Assembly: GCA_000708835.1 (NCBI GenBank)
Contig: DF237302.1
Span: 1-64,000 of the forward strand
Source: Klebsormidium nitens
Lineage: Eukaryota; Streptophyta; Klebsormidiophyceae; Klebsormidiales; Klebsormidiaceae
DNA: 64,000 nucleotides
Reading direction: 5' to 3'
Position 1 is the first letter of the stretch. Each line of letters opens with the position of its first letter. A program made the translations under genes and the position numbers. Shown here piece after piece: positions 11,743 through 23,782 of this stretch. Under the pieces are notes generated by a model, which ran no database searches, was not told where the DNA came from, and saw only the letters and a program-made list of their open reading frames with translations.

Positions 11743-12710
11743 TCAAACGACGCTTGGCTCGGTATACTCAACTGCCCAGTCCGACGCATCCGCTCTCTGC
11801 AGACCTCTCCTCTCCCACTTCACTATCGTTTCCCCGTTGCGGCGGCTGACCACCAGCTGTTTGAGTTGCGGACATTCTGCAAAAATGCTTTTAACCTCGG
11901 AAACGAACCGCACCAGAATCCTGCCCGGAAGCGGATCGATGATGATCGTCGTCGCCTCCCCTGCTTTTGTGCGATCCTGGAGTTTCGAAAGCAGCGCAGC
12001 CGCGAGCGGACAGTCCGAAGCCGCAAGCCATTCGTCCGCAAAATCAAAGTCCACTCGCTCCGCAGCGAAAGAACAGCCCCAAAACACTTCGAGGACTTCA
12101 AAATTTGTGGGCAACTGACAAAAAGGAAGCACGCCCAGCAAAACAGTGCTTTTCTCGGGTTCAGGTCTGCACCAGGCAGCCGCCTTCAGAAGCCGAACAC
12201 CTGGCAGCCACGCCACTTGGCAAGGTTTACGCGAGCTTCTGCGCAGCCTTTTAGCTTGGGAGCGAAGTTTCAGTTCCGTAATATCCAGCTCTGCCAACTG
12301 GTCGTCCTGCGAGAAGCCGACACGTGGACCCTCCCCTCCGAGTTTCAACGCTTCGAGGCTAGGAAGGCGGCGGATCAAGCCCAAGAGGTTTGTTGCGGAA
12401 TAATCAAAATCTTGTAGAGTGAGCTCCTTCAAGCTTGTGAGGAAGTGGAGCATATACTGGCCACAAGAGCCATCCCAGCGAATCAACTCACAGGCTCCTG
12501 TGGTGGATCCTAGGATGGGTATTTTGGAAGTTATTTCATACCAACAATCTTGCACTTAACCCACGGGAATCTGAAAAGAGGGTTTAGTATTGAGCATAGG
12601 CTCTCCATGGTCCGCGGTTCGAACAAAACCAGCTCAGAAAGGCGGGACCGTTTTTGGATCTCTTCCGAAAGCCTCTCCATATTTGTGCGCAACGCTTGGC
12701 CATGGGGCAT
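11743..12710 (-). CDS. Leucine-rich-repeat-like protein, function unknown, possible pseudogene
   Basis: Two open stretches on the minus strand make one LRR-like protein of about 300 residues. The first starts at an ATG (12710) and reads LSELVLFEPRTMESLCSILN. The second runs to a stop at 11743 and reads LTSLKELTLQDF, then LLGLIRRLPSLEALKLGG, with later LRR-like segments. The leucine spacing resembles plant F-box/LRR-type proteins, but no F-box was seen. The two stretches are in different frames and meet at about 12510–12545. There a 32-nt GT–AG piece would restore the frame in correct phase, but it is shorter than ordinary introns, so a frameshift is equally possible. Further 5' exons could exist. 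The ATG overlaps the start of the plus-strand gene at 12709. Confidence 0.5.
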
Positions 12711-15700
12711 GATGGCGCGCCTTGAAACAGTCTTTGCAACGATGGCGTTCCCGTCTGCCCCGCTCCTGTTCGTCTGCATGCTCCTCTTGATGGCGACGGA
12801 GGCAAAGGTGAGGAAATGATGGTACTTCCTTGATGCAGAAAACCTCCGACCAGTCCTCGTTGCTAAGCGACTCATCATCGTCGAGCAGCTTTTATGTCAC
12901 CCCACATCGAGTTGCAGGCTTGCTGATTCCGTCAAACATCGAAATTGGAATAGGTTTTGAATGTGCGGGGATGTTATTTTTCTCCCACGTCCAGGTGTCC
13001 GCCTCCGCGCCTGGTCAGGATTTCCGCTCGAGCGAGCGGAACATCGGCGGCGGAAGCGGCAGAGGTGCGCATCGCCAGTTGCTGCAAATCGGTAAGCTTA
13101 CTTAAGTCAACGCTGTGCTTTTCAAACTCAAAAGGAGCCTTCGCCGCCCTGTTCTTACACCAGTTGAGCCCTTTAAAAACGCAAGGAACCGGCTAAAGAG
13201 CCGTAAAAGTGTGAAGGTTTCAAGCGGTGATCGGCTCGGAGTTTTCTCAGATTTTGAGAGTGTAGCTGATTCTCCATTTGCTGGTGCCTCCATAGATTTT
13301 TTCCCAATGTATCTGATTTCTTTGACGCGAGTTTGATGCTCGCAAGCACGTATGCAGGCCGAATGGTCACGCGTCGTTTCTGCCCAGCCGGCCGGTTTTT
13401 CTAACCATCTGGCTGACCTTGACCCACTCCAGTTCACCAGAACGAATCGGGTGATATCAGGCCCCGTATCTTTGAGCTTGATAAAGTGATTGTCCGTGTC
13501 CTTGTACTCCAAAGAACGAGAGATCGACTTGCTGTAGCGCCTGATAATGAGCACGAGCATCTATCAGTTGCAGCTCCTCGCTCCAACACGTTCCTTATAT
13601 CCGATGACTTGCAGGTGCGGTTACGCCCATATGCCCTCCCAAAGACACGAAGAACAACTCGGTAGCGCTACTGGCGTGTTTCTACTTAGTCCGGCTGAAT
13701 GCCACATACTTTAGCAATTCGTACGCCTCTTGTACCTACAATGAAACCGGTGCCCGAGTGCCGAAGGATTCGCAAGTGGACGATGCAAAGCTTCTCCCAT
13801 GTCCAGGTGAGCCGTACAATGTACCGTAGACACTTCCACCCACGTTGCAACTGATTTCACCCTTGGAAGACAGAATACTGACCTCAAGAAATGAGTTCAG
13901 GCTTGCTAGGCCGTGTGCCCTCCCAAAGCTTAATTAACGCTCCTCGTCCTTTGGGTGCACCGGACAATGATCAGGAAATGAGAAATGGTTAGGAAATGGT
14001 TAGAACGGTTGGGTCAACGAGTTGACCGTATTTTGGTACCTCCTCACTGCAGGAAGCACACCCGTCCCCTATTCGTGCCCTGGCGTGGAATCGGTTGGGT
14101 TTCGCCCCGCCACGACATTCCTCAGATTTCATTGCCTCTACAATACTCCAGCCGGGCTCCCTCGGGTGAGGACCGATGTAGCGAGAACAGTTTCATCCTG
14201 TGAACAGTAACAGAGACGGGTAGGGTTAGTTAGGGGGTTCGGGTGCGGAGCGGGTAATCTTCTTGGTTAGGCTTTTAGTGAACCTCGAAATGCTTATTGT
14301 TCACTGGGCTTAGTGTTCACTAAGTCGAGAATTACCTCCCTCAGGGTCAGGCCGTCCTGAGCGTAATCGCTCCAGGAAGCTGCATCTACGAGCCAACTGG
14401 CGCAGTCATCAAGTTCATCGCCAATCTCAACTGTACTGGTGGGTCTTGCATCTTCTTCGCTGAAAAACGTTAGGACATCCTGCCTTCATCGCCGTTTCCT
14501 CTCAAATCCCCTCAGTCCGATGATAATATCTGAGTCTTAGAGCCGACAGGAAAGTTCACCTGCTGATGGTTCCTCCAAGTCCAGCACTGCTAACGAGTTA
14601 GGTATTTCACATTTGGCCCGATTTGTGGAGAGTTTCGACGAAGGAGTCCACCAGATTAGGATGAAAGGGCACGGACGAAACAGTGAGCCGCTCATTGGGG
14701 TCTTCAAGTGATAGAATTATCAGCCGACCAGATAAACAAAACGCATACCGTTCGAAGGGGACAATTTTGCCACAGCTGCATCAGTAAAGCAAATCGTTGC
14801 ATGAACAGCCCTTAAGAGAGCTCTTCGTCTTTACGGCCACTGAAGCGGTGCTCGTTTGAGGCCGATTATTTGCAGGGAACTGGGACCTTTGTAAGCAGGT
14901 CGAAAAGACCCCCTACGCAAAGAAGCAAAAGAAGGTTGTTAACATCGACCTGAAATCCACTTCATCGTTTCGTATTTCCCAATCAAGTACCGCTGTCGTG
15001 CTCATGATCACCTTATCGAACTCGTGCAGAAACCGCTATTCCTTCCTTGGCCATGCCAACCAACGGTAGGTTTCCATTCCTTTTCTGACCTGCACCTAGC
15101 CCAGTCCCCATGTACGGTAACCTTAGTGAGCCATATCGAAAACAGCACATCGTAGATAAAATCAGTTCTGGGTTGCCTCTAGTACAAGCCGAGGGTTTTA
15201 GTTTCAACCCGATTGAACATATCGCTTATCCGAACAAGTATAATCTGGATACGGAAAGTTGCTTGCCCAATCCGGCCGATCATCTGAGCAAGATATTGCA
15301 ATGACTGTAGAACCTTGTTCTCGTCCCTGTTAGCTCCGTTACGCATAAGATTTGCCTGCTAACCAGGCTGATTATCGGACTTAAGTATAGGGCTATCAAA
15401 GAATCAATTGGACGTAAAGATTGTTCCAGAGATGGCTATGTACCGCCCAAGTCGGGTTATTGAAAATCCAACTACTCTCTAACCAGCCCATGACCAGCCC
15501 AGAACCAGCCATGGGTACTGAGGCCAATTGGGCCGAGAATGATTTTATCGGCTTGGCGGGAGATCTTGGTCGTACATCACAAACGTCGACCCTTTTTAAC
15601 GGTTCTACAACCAGCTTCACCTGTATTTCAACGGACGACAACCTCCGGCCTTTCCAGACTTCCTGGAAACCCACAGCCAGTAACGGCCATGTTTGGTGTA

Positions 15701-16127
15701 TTTTCAAGGTTCAGGTCGAACAATTTTAGTATTTACCCCCCTCCTCGATAATTCTCATAAGTCGGTTTAACTCTTTGTCTTTGCCGCTCCGCCAGCTAGC
15801 AACCTGACTGCGTGCACCGACATCGGAGCCGGCCGCAGCACCGAGTGAGCGAACATTCCGACGGGCCCCTCCGGCTTCGGCTTTAACAACTGCGCCTGCG
15901 GTTCGTACATCGGGGGCCGCCTTGCAACTAACGTAACGAACGTCTGCGGAGCAGTAGTGAAGTGCAGTGCCTGCACCACCGGTTGTAACTGTGATGCAGA
16001 TTGTCTCTTCGGGTATCACTGCGCGCCCGACTGCGGCGGGGTTCCGCCCCCCCCAAGCGTCACGGGGAATCGCACCGGAGTCTGCGTGCCCAACTGTGGC
16101 ACCTTGCCGGGTTCGAAAGGCTGTTAG
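12709..16127 (+). CDS. Secreted Cys-rich protein of unknown function with an in-frame stop in its last exon
   Basis: Exon 12709–12807 encodes a clear signal peptide (APLLFVCMLLLMATEA). It joins in phase to 12995–13064, 13615–13806, 14053–14165, 14345–14438, 14602–14682 and 14876–15065. The extracellular part repeats a C-x-Y-x(3)-G pattern: CTYNETGARVP, CLYNTPAGLPR, CIYEPTGAVIK. It also has N-glycosylation sites. Past 15065 the model is uncertain: 15100–15304 and about 15490–15700 are both open and in phase in different ways. The 3'-most open block, about 15797–16127, encodes a dense Cys module (VKCSACTTGCNCDADCLFGY and more) ending at TAG 16125–16127, but TGA at 15846–15848 interrupts it. I do not recognise the family. 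It may be a matrix or cell-surface protein, or a recent pseudogene. Confidence 0.6.
13405..13560 (-). other. Candidate minus-strand exon inside an intron of the Cys-rich gene
   Basis: An open stretch starting at an ATG (13560) reads protein-like sequence (DTGPDITRFVLVNWSG) and ends at a possible donor (AAG/gtcagc). It could be an upstream exon of the minus-strand LRR-like gene, but I could not join it in phase, and it lies within intron 13065–13614 of the plus-strand gene. Weak call. Confidence 0.2.
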
Positions 16128-17995
16128 AACGGGAGGACAGAGAACATGGACTCCCGAGGAGATATTAGAGACCCCTCCTAAGCATAACCCTCTTGATTCG
16201 ACGGTCTGGGTTGTCTTGTCTGCAAATCTTGAACGTCGATCAAAGGGGTTATAACGGAAGGGGGTGCCTAGGGAGTCCGCTAGGAGTCCCTCTTCTCCGT
16301 CTTTCTGTTCTGTTCGTGTGCACCTTGCAAGGAAGTGAGGATGTGGGAAGGGCCGTTTCAAATCTGGCAAACGGTGGTCCTAAGCAGATTCGGCCTACAT
16401 AGGATGTTGAACAGAGCGGAAAGCCGCACTGAGCCATTTAGAGCGCCTCGCGGCTTTTTCAAGACACTTTAAGATTGTGGAACTAGATTTGTACACGTTT
16501 TGCTCGTTTAAGCCGTCTCGCCCTTGTCGCGAACTTGTAAGGGCCCTAGCCTCTGGCTTGAGTAGTACGTTGGATACCAGTGGTTGGCAGTATGGAGACA
16601 TTAAACTAAAGTTGCACATACATTCTCGCTCCCTGTCCAGATGCCTACCAGAGAATCCCTTGTGATCTGGTATGCAAATTCGTGTGAATTACATGAGTCT
16701 AACGAAAGAGTCAGCTAACGCCTGATGATTGGTTGACTGGGCTTCTACAATGTGTCGGCTGACTTATTTCTGAAGCCACTCCCCCGGAACTCGGGCATCT
16801 AACAAGATCCGTTAACATGATTGTATCGATATTAGCCTTCTTGTAGAGGATGTACCGATGTCTGCGTTGAAAAGTGAACACCGAGAACCCGTACAAACAT
16901 TTGGCGCATAGCGCCTTCTTAAAGTTTCTCAAATCTTGAGGCCACAGCACTTCGTGTACCGTTTAAATCTTGGGGCTGTTAATGCGAATCCGACGTACGA
17001 GATGGAAGACCTCCTGAACTTAACTTAAATTTCCAATATATTTTCGATGAGCTTCAAAAGCTTCATGCCGCCATTGTTCATCTCCCAAATTTGCACCCCT
17101 TGGAAAATGAACGGCCCTGAGTAGGAAACAAAACGCCGTGGAAGCATGTCTCGAGACATTCGAACAAGCAACAGAACTTTGAAGGAACGTGCACTAGCTG
17201 TCGAGGCGCACATGGATGTGCAAGTTCCCCGGTCAACCAGGCTGCCGATTGCACATCTCTGAGGGGCGACGCAGCGGAAGTCACACGCCTTGCGAATTTC
17301 AACTTCCGTCCCAAAAGTGCATTGCCTCTTCGATCTTTCTTGTCATTAATGGGGATGATCCGACCCCCCGGCCAACAATTAACTCATACTGATTTTGTAG
17401 TCATTCGCTTCCGAAGGCCGGACTGTCCATCGTCGCCGCGCGCGCGCGGCGCACACTGCGGTGAGGGCCCCGCCGCTATAACCTAGCAACACGGTTTAAG
17501 GGGAATCACCCCCCCCCCTATGCTGACATGCTCGCCTAGGGCCTAAGTATAACCAAGCGTTTCCGTCCTATAAAAGCTTTTGTATGGTACGGACCGTCTG
17601 GAGCGACATGAAAGTACCACGACTTGGATGCAATTTGCAAACTTGCACCATGCAGGATCATGCCGATCACTGTTGCCCGCACCTTAGATATGCCTGCCAA
17701 GTACATCCCCGTTCAAGATTGCAGTACATGAGCATTTCAACTCAAATCGCCTATACCGTTGTCACAATATATCTATTCTTAGCTACATCGGTGGTACATA
17801 CTACAGTTCCGAAAGCTCTGGGTCTCGGTCATTATTCTCCGTGTATAGTCAACACGTGTCTTAAGTAAACTTACTATTGTGCTCACAACATTTTGGACCG
17901 TTCTTGTCAGTAACTGCGGATGAAGGCTCTACAAATCAACTACCTGCAGTCTGTTATAGTCAAACAGGCCGTCCTATTGTCACAACTGCGCTTAT
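16128..17995. other. Intergenic, no gene seen
   Basis: About 1.9 kb between the Cys-rich gene and the convergent 3' end of the rhomboid gene. Only short unsupported ORFs are present. Noted in it: a CG-dinucleotide run at about 17438–17450 and a homopolymer of C at about 17509–17518. No repeat or RNA gene recognised. Confidence 0.5.
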
Positions 17996-20900
17996 TCAAG
18001 AGCACTCTCGGACGCATATGCTTTGCAGCTGCGCCTGCGTTTGCGTCGGGAAGTTGGGCACCCACGTCTGGCGGCCGTCGGCGCATCCGACGGTGCCGGT
18101 GCCGTTGGTGTAGGTCGTCACGTCACACGTCACCTGCTTGCCGCCGACGCCGTCGCAATTCCAAAGCGGCGTCTTGACGCACGACAGATAGTGGCACCAA
18201 CTGCACTCCTTGTTTGCGTCGACTCCAGTGAACACCGCGATGAAGGCCGCAGTGAACAGGGCCAGAAACACAAGGGCCGCGACCACCTGGACAAGACGGA
18301 GGTCTGTTCAGGATGGAATCCGGTTAGGAGTCTACTTATTCGGAAAGGCAGCTCAATCTTGCTCAATCTTAAAGGATTTCTTACAGATTCCTCTGAGGAA
18401 AGTAAGACGCAATCTTCTGGGGGATCGATTTCCACTTCGGGAACGGCGACTTGATCCTCAAAGGAATCCGCAAGGACTCCAGTTTGCGATAGGGAGACTC
18501 GATCGTCAAAAAGTCGTAAGGACTTCATCTCAGAATACGAAGACTCAATCGTAAAGGACATCCGGAAAGGACTTCGTCTCAGGGCACGAAGACTCAACGT
18601 CAAAGACGCTCGTAAGGAATCATCCCGGAAAAGGGAGAGTCAGTCGTCAAAGATTGGCATAGGTCCACTTCAGGAAACCGAGTTTGGAGCGACCAGTGGG
18701 CAGTTAAGGATATTCGGAAGTGATCGCTCAGCCTCCTGAGGTGCTTCACACCCTAGATTCCTATTTTTTCAACGACAATCACACTGACAGACCATGCAAG
18801 GTCGGGGTCAAAATAGCAGACGAACCAAGGTCAGGTCCTGCCAAAAGGCTTCTCCCTTGCCTAAAAACGTGGCCGTGGAGCTGTCTGCTCGAACGGGCCA
18901 TCAAATTTCCAACAAACGCACAGCCTTACACTCGACCACGGATTTTCACGGCCGCCATGGATCCAGTGCCCAAGAAAGATGATCAAAACCACGACTCGTA
19001 TTTCGGAATCAATTTTCTAAGTCCGTAAAAGTCTCAAGCAATACAACAACTATCAGAGCAACTAGCGGAAATGAACCACCCTACGACCCAGAAAACCCCA
19101 AGGTGCGAGCGCGCTTCTGCAAAGTTGCGCAGGCAGCTCACCTGGAGCACGTATTGGTACGTCTTGTGCTTGCGCATTTTGGGCGGGTCCACGTGCATGT
19201 ACGGCAGCGCGGGCTCGGCCGCGTAGTCGCGGTACAGCCAGCTGAACTGCGGCTTCACGAATAGCACGAAGCCGAGCAGGAAGCCGGTTGCGAGCCCGCC
19301 AAGATGGCCTGCGTGCACCAGAACGGGACTCTAAAAATGCATCGTTCTGTGGTTTCGCGGTATGAACCACACGTTGAGAGGTTCGACGCATCGCGCTCGA
19401 GGATGAAAAAAGCTGCCGACAGGATGCTGACGCAACTGTCTCAGCTGTGGCAATGGTGGTACATGGTGCCTGCTTGGGTCGGGTTCAGGGCTGGGCCAGG
19501 AGGGGGACGCTAGAAGCAGAAAAGCGGGCGGAACCATCGCGCTTCCGTGTGGGTCTGGTAAGACCGAGGCAGCGAGCTACAAACTGCAACGGAAAGGGAT
19601 CGAGCTTGCACGAGGGTGCATGGTTAAGGATAGCAAAGCCGAGTTCTACGGTCTTGGTTGATCAGATCCTAAACTTCTGGAACGTTCAGGGTAAGCGTTC
19701 TAGGGGCAGGCAGCTTACAGAAGTTGTCCACTTGCGGAGTGAGGCCGAAGGCGAGGTTGACCGCAATCAGGATGAGCAGGCTCAGTAGCGATGCCACCTG
19801 CACAAGTACGGAAGGAGTATCGCGTCAAATCGCAGACAGTACAGCGAACTCTATGCGGAGAAAGGCGTTATAAGGTGGGGGCGTGTTCATAATCGTCGAG
19901 TTTTCAAAACTCGACGCTGAAAGAACGTGTGAATGGACGCTTGCTTGATCAGAGAAATTCACGGGATAAAACGAGGTAACAGTGATCCGCGTCTCATCAG
20001 TTGTGTGATCGCACCAGGCACCTTTCGTTTCGGCTTTTGTAAGAGCAGTACCTGTGTTTCGATCTGTTTCGAAGTATTATCTGAAGGGGCGGTCACGACT
20101 CAACGAATGAACCAACAGATGCATTCCAGGGATGTCCTGAGTACAGCTTGGAACGCGATACAATGAACGCAGGAGCTACTTTCCTGCAGCCATAAGACCC
20201 GTAGCATGGTGAGCAGGAAATCCTAGGAGGCAAGGTGCTGATCTTCGAAGTGTGAATGGTCAACTTAGTGAGCAAGGGGCCATCGCAAAAGCCACAGTGG
20301 CAAGGTGCTGACCTTGGAGGTGTAAATGGTCCAGTTAGTGAGAAGGTCCGCCAGCGTCGCACCCAGCAGCCCAAACAGCGCACCCGAGGCCCCCACGCTG
20401 ATGACGTTGGTAAGGAACAGGGCTGACATGAGGGATCCACCCACCCCGCTCAAGAAGTAGAGAACAATCAGGCGGACTGCATGATGTAGAGTGGCGAGTC
20501 AGGGGGCAGTGCACGCAAGGCGGGTGATCTGATTGGATTTCGACTCCTGGGATTTTAGGGTGTCAGTGATGAAGTTGCTTGGAAAAGAAAGTGGAATCTG
20601 AGGCTCGGGGCAGAGATGTCCAAAAGGAGTCAGCGCACTGCTTGATAGGCTATGATGACAATCACGTGGATAGTAGGGCGTTTCGAGGGACTGCTGCGCT
20701 GAAGCTGACTACTGCAGGAAGGGGCGCTCCCCAGCTCATGGCTATGGCCTGGTTCAACGTCCACCCTTTTCCGGTTCTGCCGTCTCATCACTCAAAACTT
20801 GTCGCAAGCGCTGCCGCAATGCACAAAACAAGATACTCCAACTTCAGACAAGGACCTAGAGTCCAAAGTAGGCATTCGAACAAAGGTAAAAGCGCTCAGA

Positions 20901-22440
20901 AAAGCTCAGAAACTAATGGACGCACATCGGCGCTGCTGACCTCACCTGCGCCGAAGTCCTTCTCGAGGCGCACCCCTACCACTAGGAGTCCGAGCATGTT
21001 TACGAGCAGGTGGAAGACGCCGCCGTGCAGCCACATACACGACAGCAGCCGCCAGCCACCCCCGTGGCGTATCGCTGATGATTGCAAGCCACCCATGCGC
21101 AGCAGCCTGTTGGGAGCGGCCAATAAGGATCAGCGTATGCTCAAGCAGTCAGGTGGGGAATCTAAAGTGTCAAAGATCAGGGCAGATTGATTGGTTGATG
21201 GACAATCAGCCCCTCGTCCATCCTCCCCAATATTCTGTATCTTCAACAACCAATATAGCACTTCTGCCCACTCTGAAAGTCAAGGCGATTGGCCAGGGAT
21301 CGCTGTTGCAAACATAGCCAATCTGGAGGGAATGGATGTCGAGGAAAAATCAGATACTATAGAGTAGTCCCCGCAAGCTCTGAAGGCAGCTTATGTCCAC
21401 ATTTGCATCTTATATCTCCAACAGTGTAGAGATCCTAAACAGCCAGCAGAAGACACGCTAGATTGAGCTGTGTGCCCAGCCGGAGTAAATGACGCCCTTA
21501 CGTGTCTGCGGCCGGTCCGAGGAGGGGGTTCTCTGACCAGGGCTGAAAAGCGAGGCGGCCCAGCCATGTGGCTATGCAAGAAACATGGGGACTCTGCAAG
21601 AGAATCAGCATATGCTCAAACCCCGCACTTTCAAACTGATCCTAGAGGAGTGGCGGTCTTCGCACAAATAAAGCATGATGGAAACAACGCTACCTTATGA
21701 TCAGGATCAGAAGACAATGTTGGAAATACTGCCTATGTCGACATAAACGATATGGACCGATGCTGAAGTGAGACGATCAGAGTCCTCCACTGGCAAATTG
21801 AGCTGAAAGCCATCCGACCAGGGTTGTTTGAGCTTGCAAAGCAAGCTTAATTGATTTTAGGGTTCCATTCTGATCCCTTTCTGAGGTCACTCCCCTTGGG
21901 AGCAGCTTCTTTGACAAGCTCAAGAATGATCACAGGAGCTAGACTCACCTGGTGTGGACAATCATTCTCATACATCGTGATGATGAACAATGTCACGCAC
22001 GCAACTACAATGAGGGGGATCACCCAGAAGAATCCACACCGCCTTGACTTCTGCCGTCCTGCTGCTGACCGCTGCCGGTATAAAGCTGCATCTGAAGGGA
22101 GGGGCGCTGCCCCAGGCGTGCCAGGGGGGGGAGCTGAGAAATTTTGAGCCGGAACAGGGGGAGTTGCAAAGTCGGCTGCATTGGGGGGGTAGACGACGCT
22201 GTACGGCGCAGCATACTGGAGGTCATGAAGGGGCTTTTCTTCAGTCTCGGGCTTGGACAGCCTTCGGAGACCTGACTTTGGAGACAGCTCTCCAGAATAC
22301 TGCTGCACACGGGGATTCTCTTCATCCTCTGCAGTTATGCGTGCACCAGGCGACAAATGTGGCGCTTCGCTGAGGACTGGGGCCGAGGGTGACTCTTCCG
22401 GCACATCTTTCAGAGGCCTTCGACGGGCCCAACTCCCCAT
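17996..22440 (-). CDS. Plant-type rhomboid intramembrane serine protease
   Basis: Seven exons: 21949–22440, 21502–21593, 20946–21106, 20313–20476, 19719–19797, 19142–19308, 17996–18286. All phases agree, giving 481 residues. Order: a cytosolic N-terminus rich in Pro/Ser; a first membrane helix ([20 protein letters not shown]) followed by [43 protein letters not shown] with the oxyanion Asn about residue 231; GASGALFG with catalytic Ser279; [14 protein letters not shown] with catalytic His331; a last helix; and the Cys-rich tail [18 protein letters not shown] typical of plant RBL proteins. Rhomboids cut single-pass membrane proteins within the bilayer; plant members of this group sit in Golgi or plasma membranes. 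The substrate cannot be told from sequence. Introns carry a minisatellite and a decayed copy of the exon-4 end. Confidence 0.95.
18400..18720. repeat. Diverged minisatellite in the last rhomboid intron
   Basis: A motif like gactcgatcgtcaaaaag, followed by aaggacttc and a tctcagg-type ending, recurs about every 45–50 bp, at least five times. The copies have drifted apart. It lies between rhomboid exons 6 and 7 and is non-coding. Confidence 0.55.
20229..20349 (-). repeat. Tandem duplicate of the rhomboid exon-4 end and splice site
   Basis: Positions about 20229–20279 repeat about 20298–20348 with roughly 85% similarity by eye. The functional copy ends NWTIYTSK with a donor AAG/gtcagc at 20312. 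The other copy reads the same protein end, but its GT has become AT, so it can no longer act as a donor. Confidence 0.65.
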
Positions 22441-23782
22441 GCTTGCAGGAACTATCGGAACTCTCTGAAGGTAAGATGATCTAGGCTGCTGTCTTGACTG
22501 AGGCGGTGCAAGCTGCTTAAGAACCCCTATGGCTTCTCAATGCAAGATCAGATGCTGCCACCAAACACCAAACAAAGCTTCAACGTCCTGGCAAGGGAAT
22601 GTGTACGTCTAAAGGACGCCACAATCAGCGTGCAATTGACGTCCCTCCCCCAAGAGCAACTTGAAATTGAATGCCCAGGTGCAATTGCCTGTTGGATCAA
22701 TGGGATCGACCCAGATGGACCTTCCAAGCAGCACAAACAGAGCGCACAAAGTTGCCACAAACATGCCTACCTATGTGGATTCAAAGCACGCCCGTCAACT
22801 ATGCCAGGCGTTGACCTCCTCCTGAAACATCAGCCGTCCGATCTCAGATCGGACGATGCCTAAAGCAGGACTGTCCGAACGGGGCCAGGTTATCAAAAGT
22901 TTCAAATTCGAAATTATCTGCCTGCTGAATATCCATAATAAACAGGCAAGCGCATGGATATACCGGTATATCGCAGCTTTCGATGTCAACAAGTTGGAAC
23001 GTGACTGCACATGCATCTATAGCAGCATATGGCCCAGGGCCATGGGTGCGTGCAATTCTACCTACTTGAGAATGCAACGTGCACAGTCACATGTTTAATT
23101 TGGCATGAATTGATTGACGACGGATGACCATACCTATGATCATGCGCTGCCACATTCCTGTCAAGGGGTAGCTATGCCAATTCCTGGCAACAAAGCGCAC
23201 CAGATTGACCACCTGCGGACTCTACTGCAACGTTGAAGCAGCTAGATAGAATGCATGTATTAAGAAGCTTACGGTATTGGCCGATTCGATTATCAAGCTG
23301 AGAAGTTAGAAACATATACAAAACATCGAAGGTATGGTCGATACAGGCCTTGAGGAGCTTAGTATTTGACTTGTATAATTGACAATGTCTGACCAGCCTG
23401 AGCGGGTCGACTTTAGGAGGCACGAAAGGAGCTTCCCGACATTGGATAACCTACTCGGATATCCGCCTGAACGTCACACTCTGCTATCTGCCTGATTTTT
23501 CGTGCCTCTTTTGTCACATTGCTTCGGGGGTCCTGATGCCAAAAGGTAGGTTATACTCAACAAAATTCCTCTGCATTCGCCTCTCTCCTTGTAGCAGACC
23601 TTGACGACCTGCTCGTTTCTACAAGTAACGTCTTCAGCCGGCATTTCTACCTAAGCCGAACCCTCAGATCTAGCCCGTCTCAGCGTCTCTGGTGTTTCAG
23701 ACCTTGTTTTCGCACCCTCTATCGAGTATCCTGATCAGTGCCTCCCGCAGGTGCACTTTGTGGCAAAGACCAGGAGCCGGGG
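22441..23782. other. Spacer between rhomboid and WD-DUF2415 genes
   Basis: About 1.3 kb upstream of the rhomboid start and downstream of the WD gene's stop, so it should contain the rhomboid promoter. A short perfect palindromic hairpin, cgtccgatctcagatcggacg, lies at about 22835–22856. No coding exon was supported. Confidence 0.45.

Noticed and set aside
12978-13090. Minus-strand coding exon across the acceptor region of the Cys-rich gene
   Set aside because: Runs to a stop quickly. The plus-strand exon 12995–13064 joins both neighbours in phase, so the minus reading is a shadow.
15100-15304. Alternative last exon of the Cys-rich gene ending at TGA 15302
   Set aside because: Open and in phase with exon 14876–15065, but the downstream Cys-rich exons suggest the gene goes on. 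Kept only as an uncertainty in that gene's entry.
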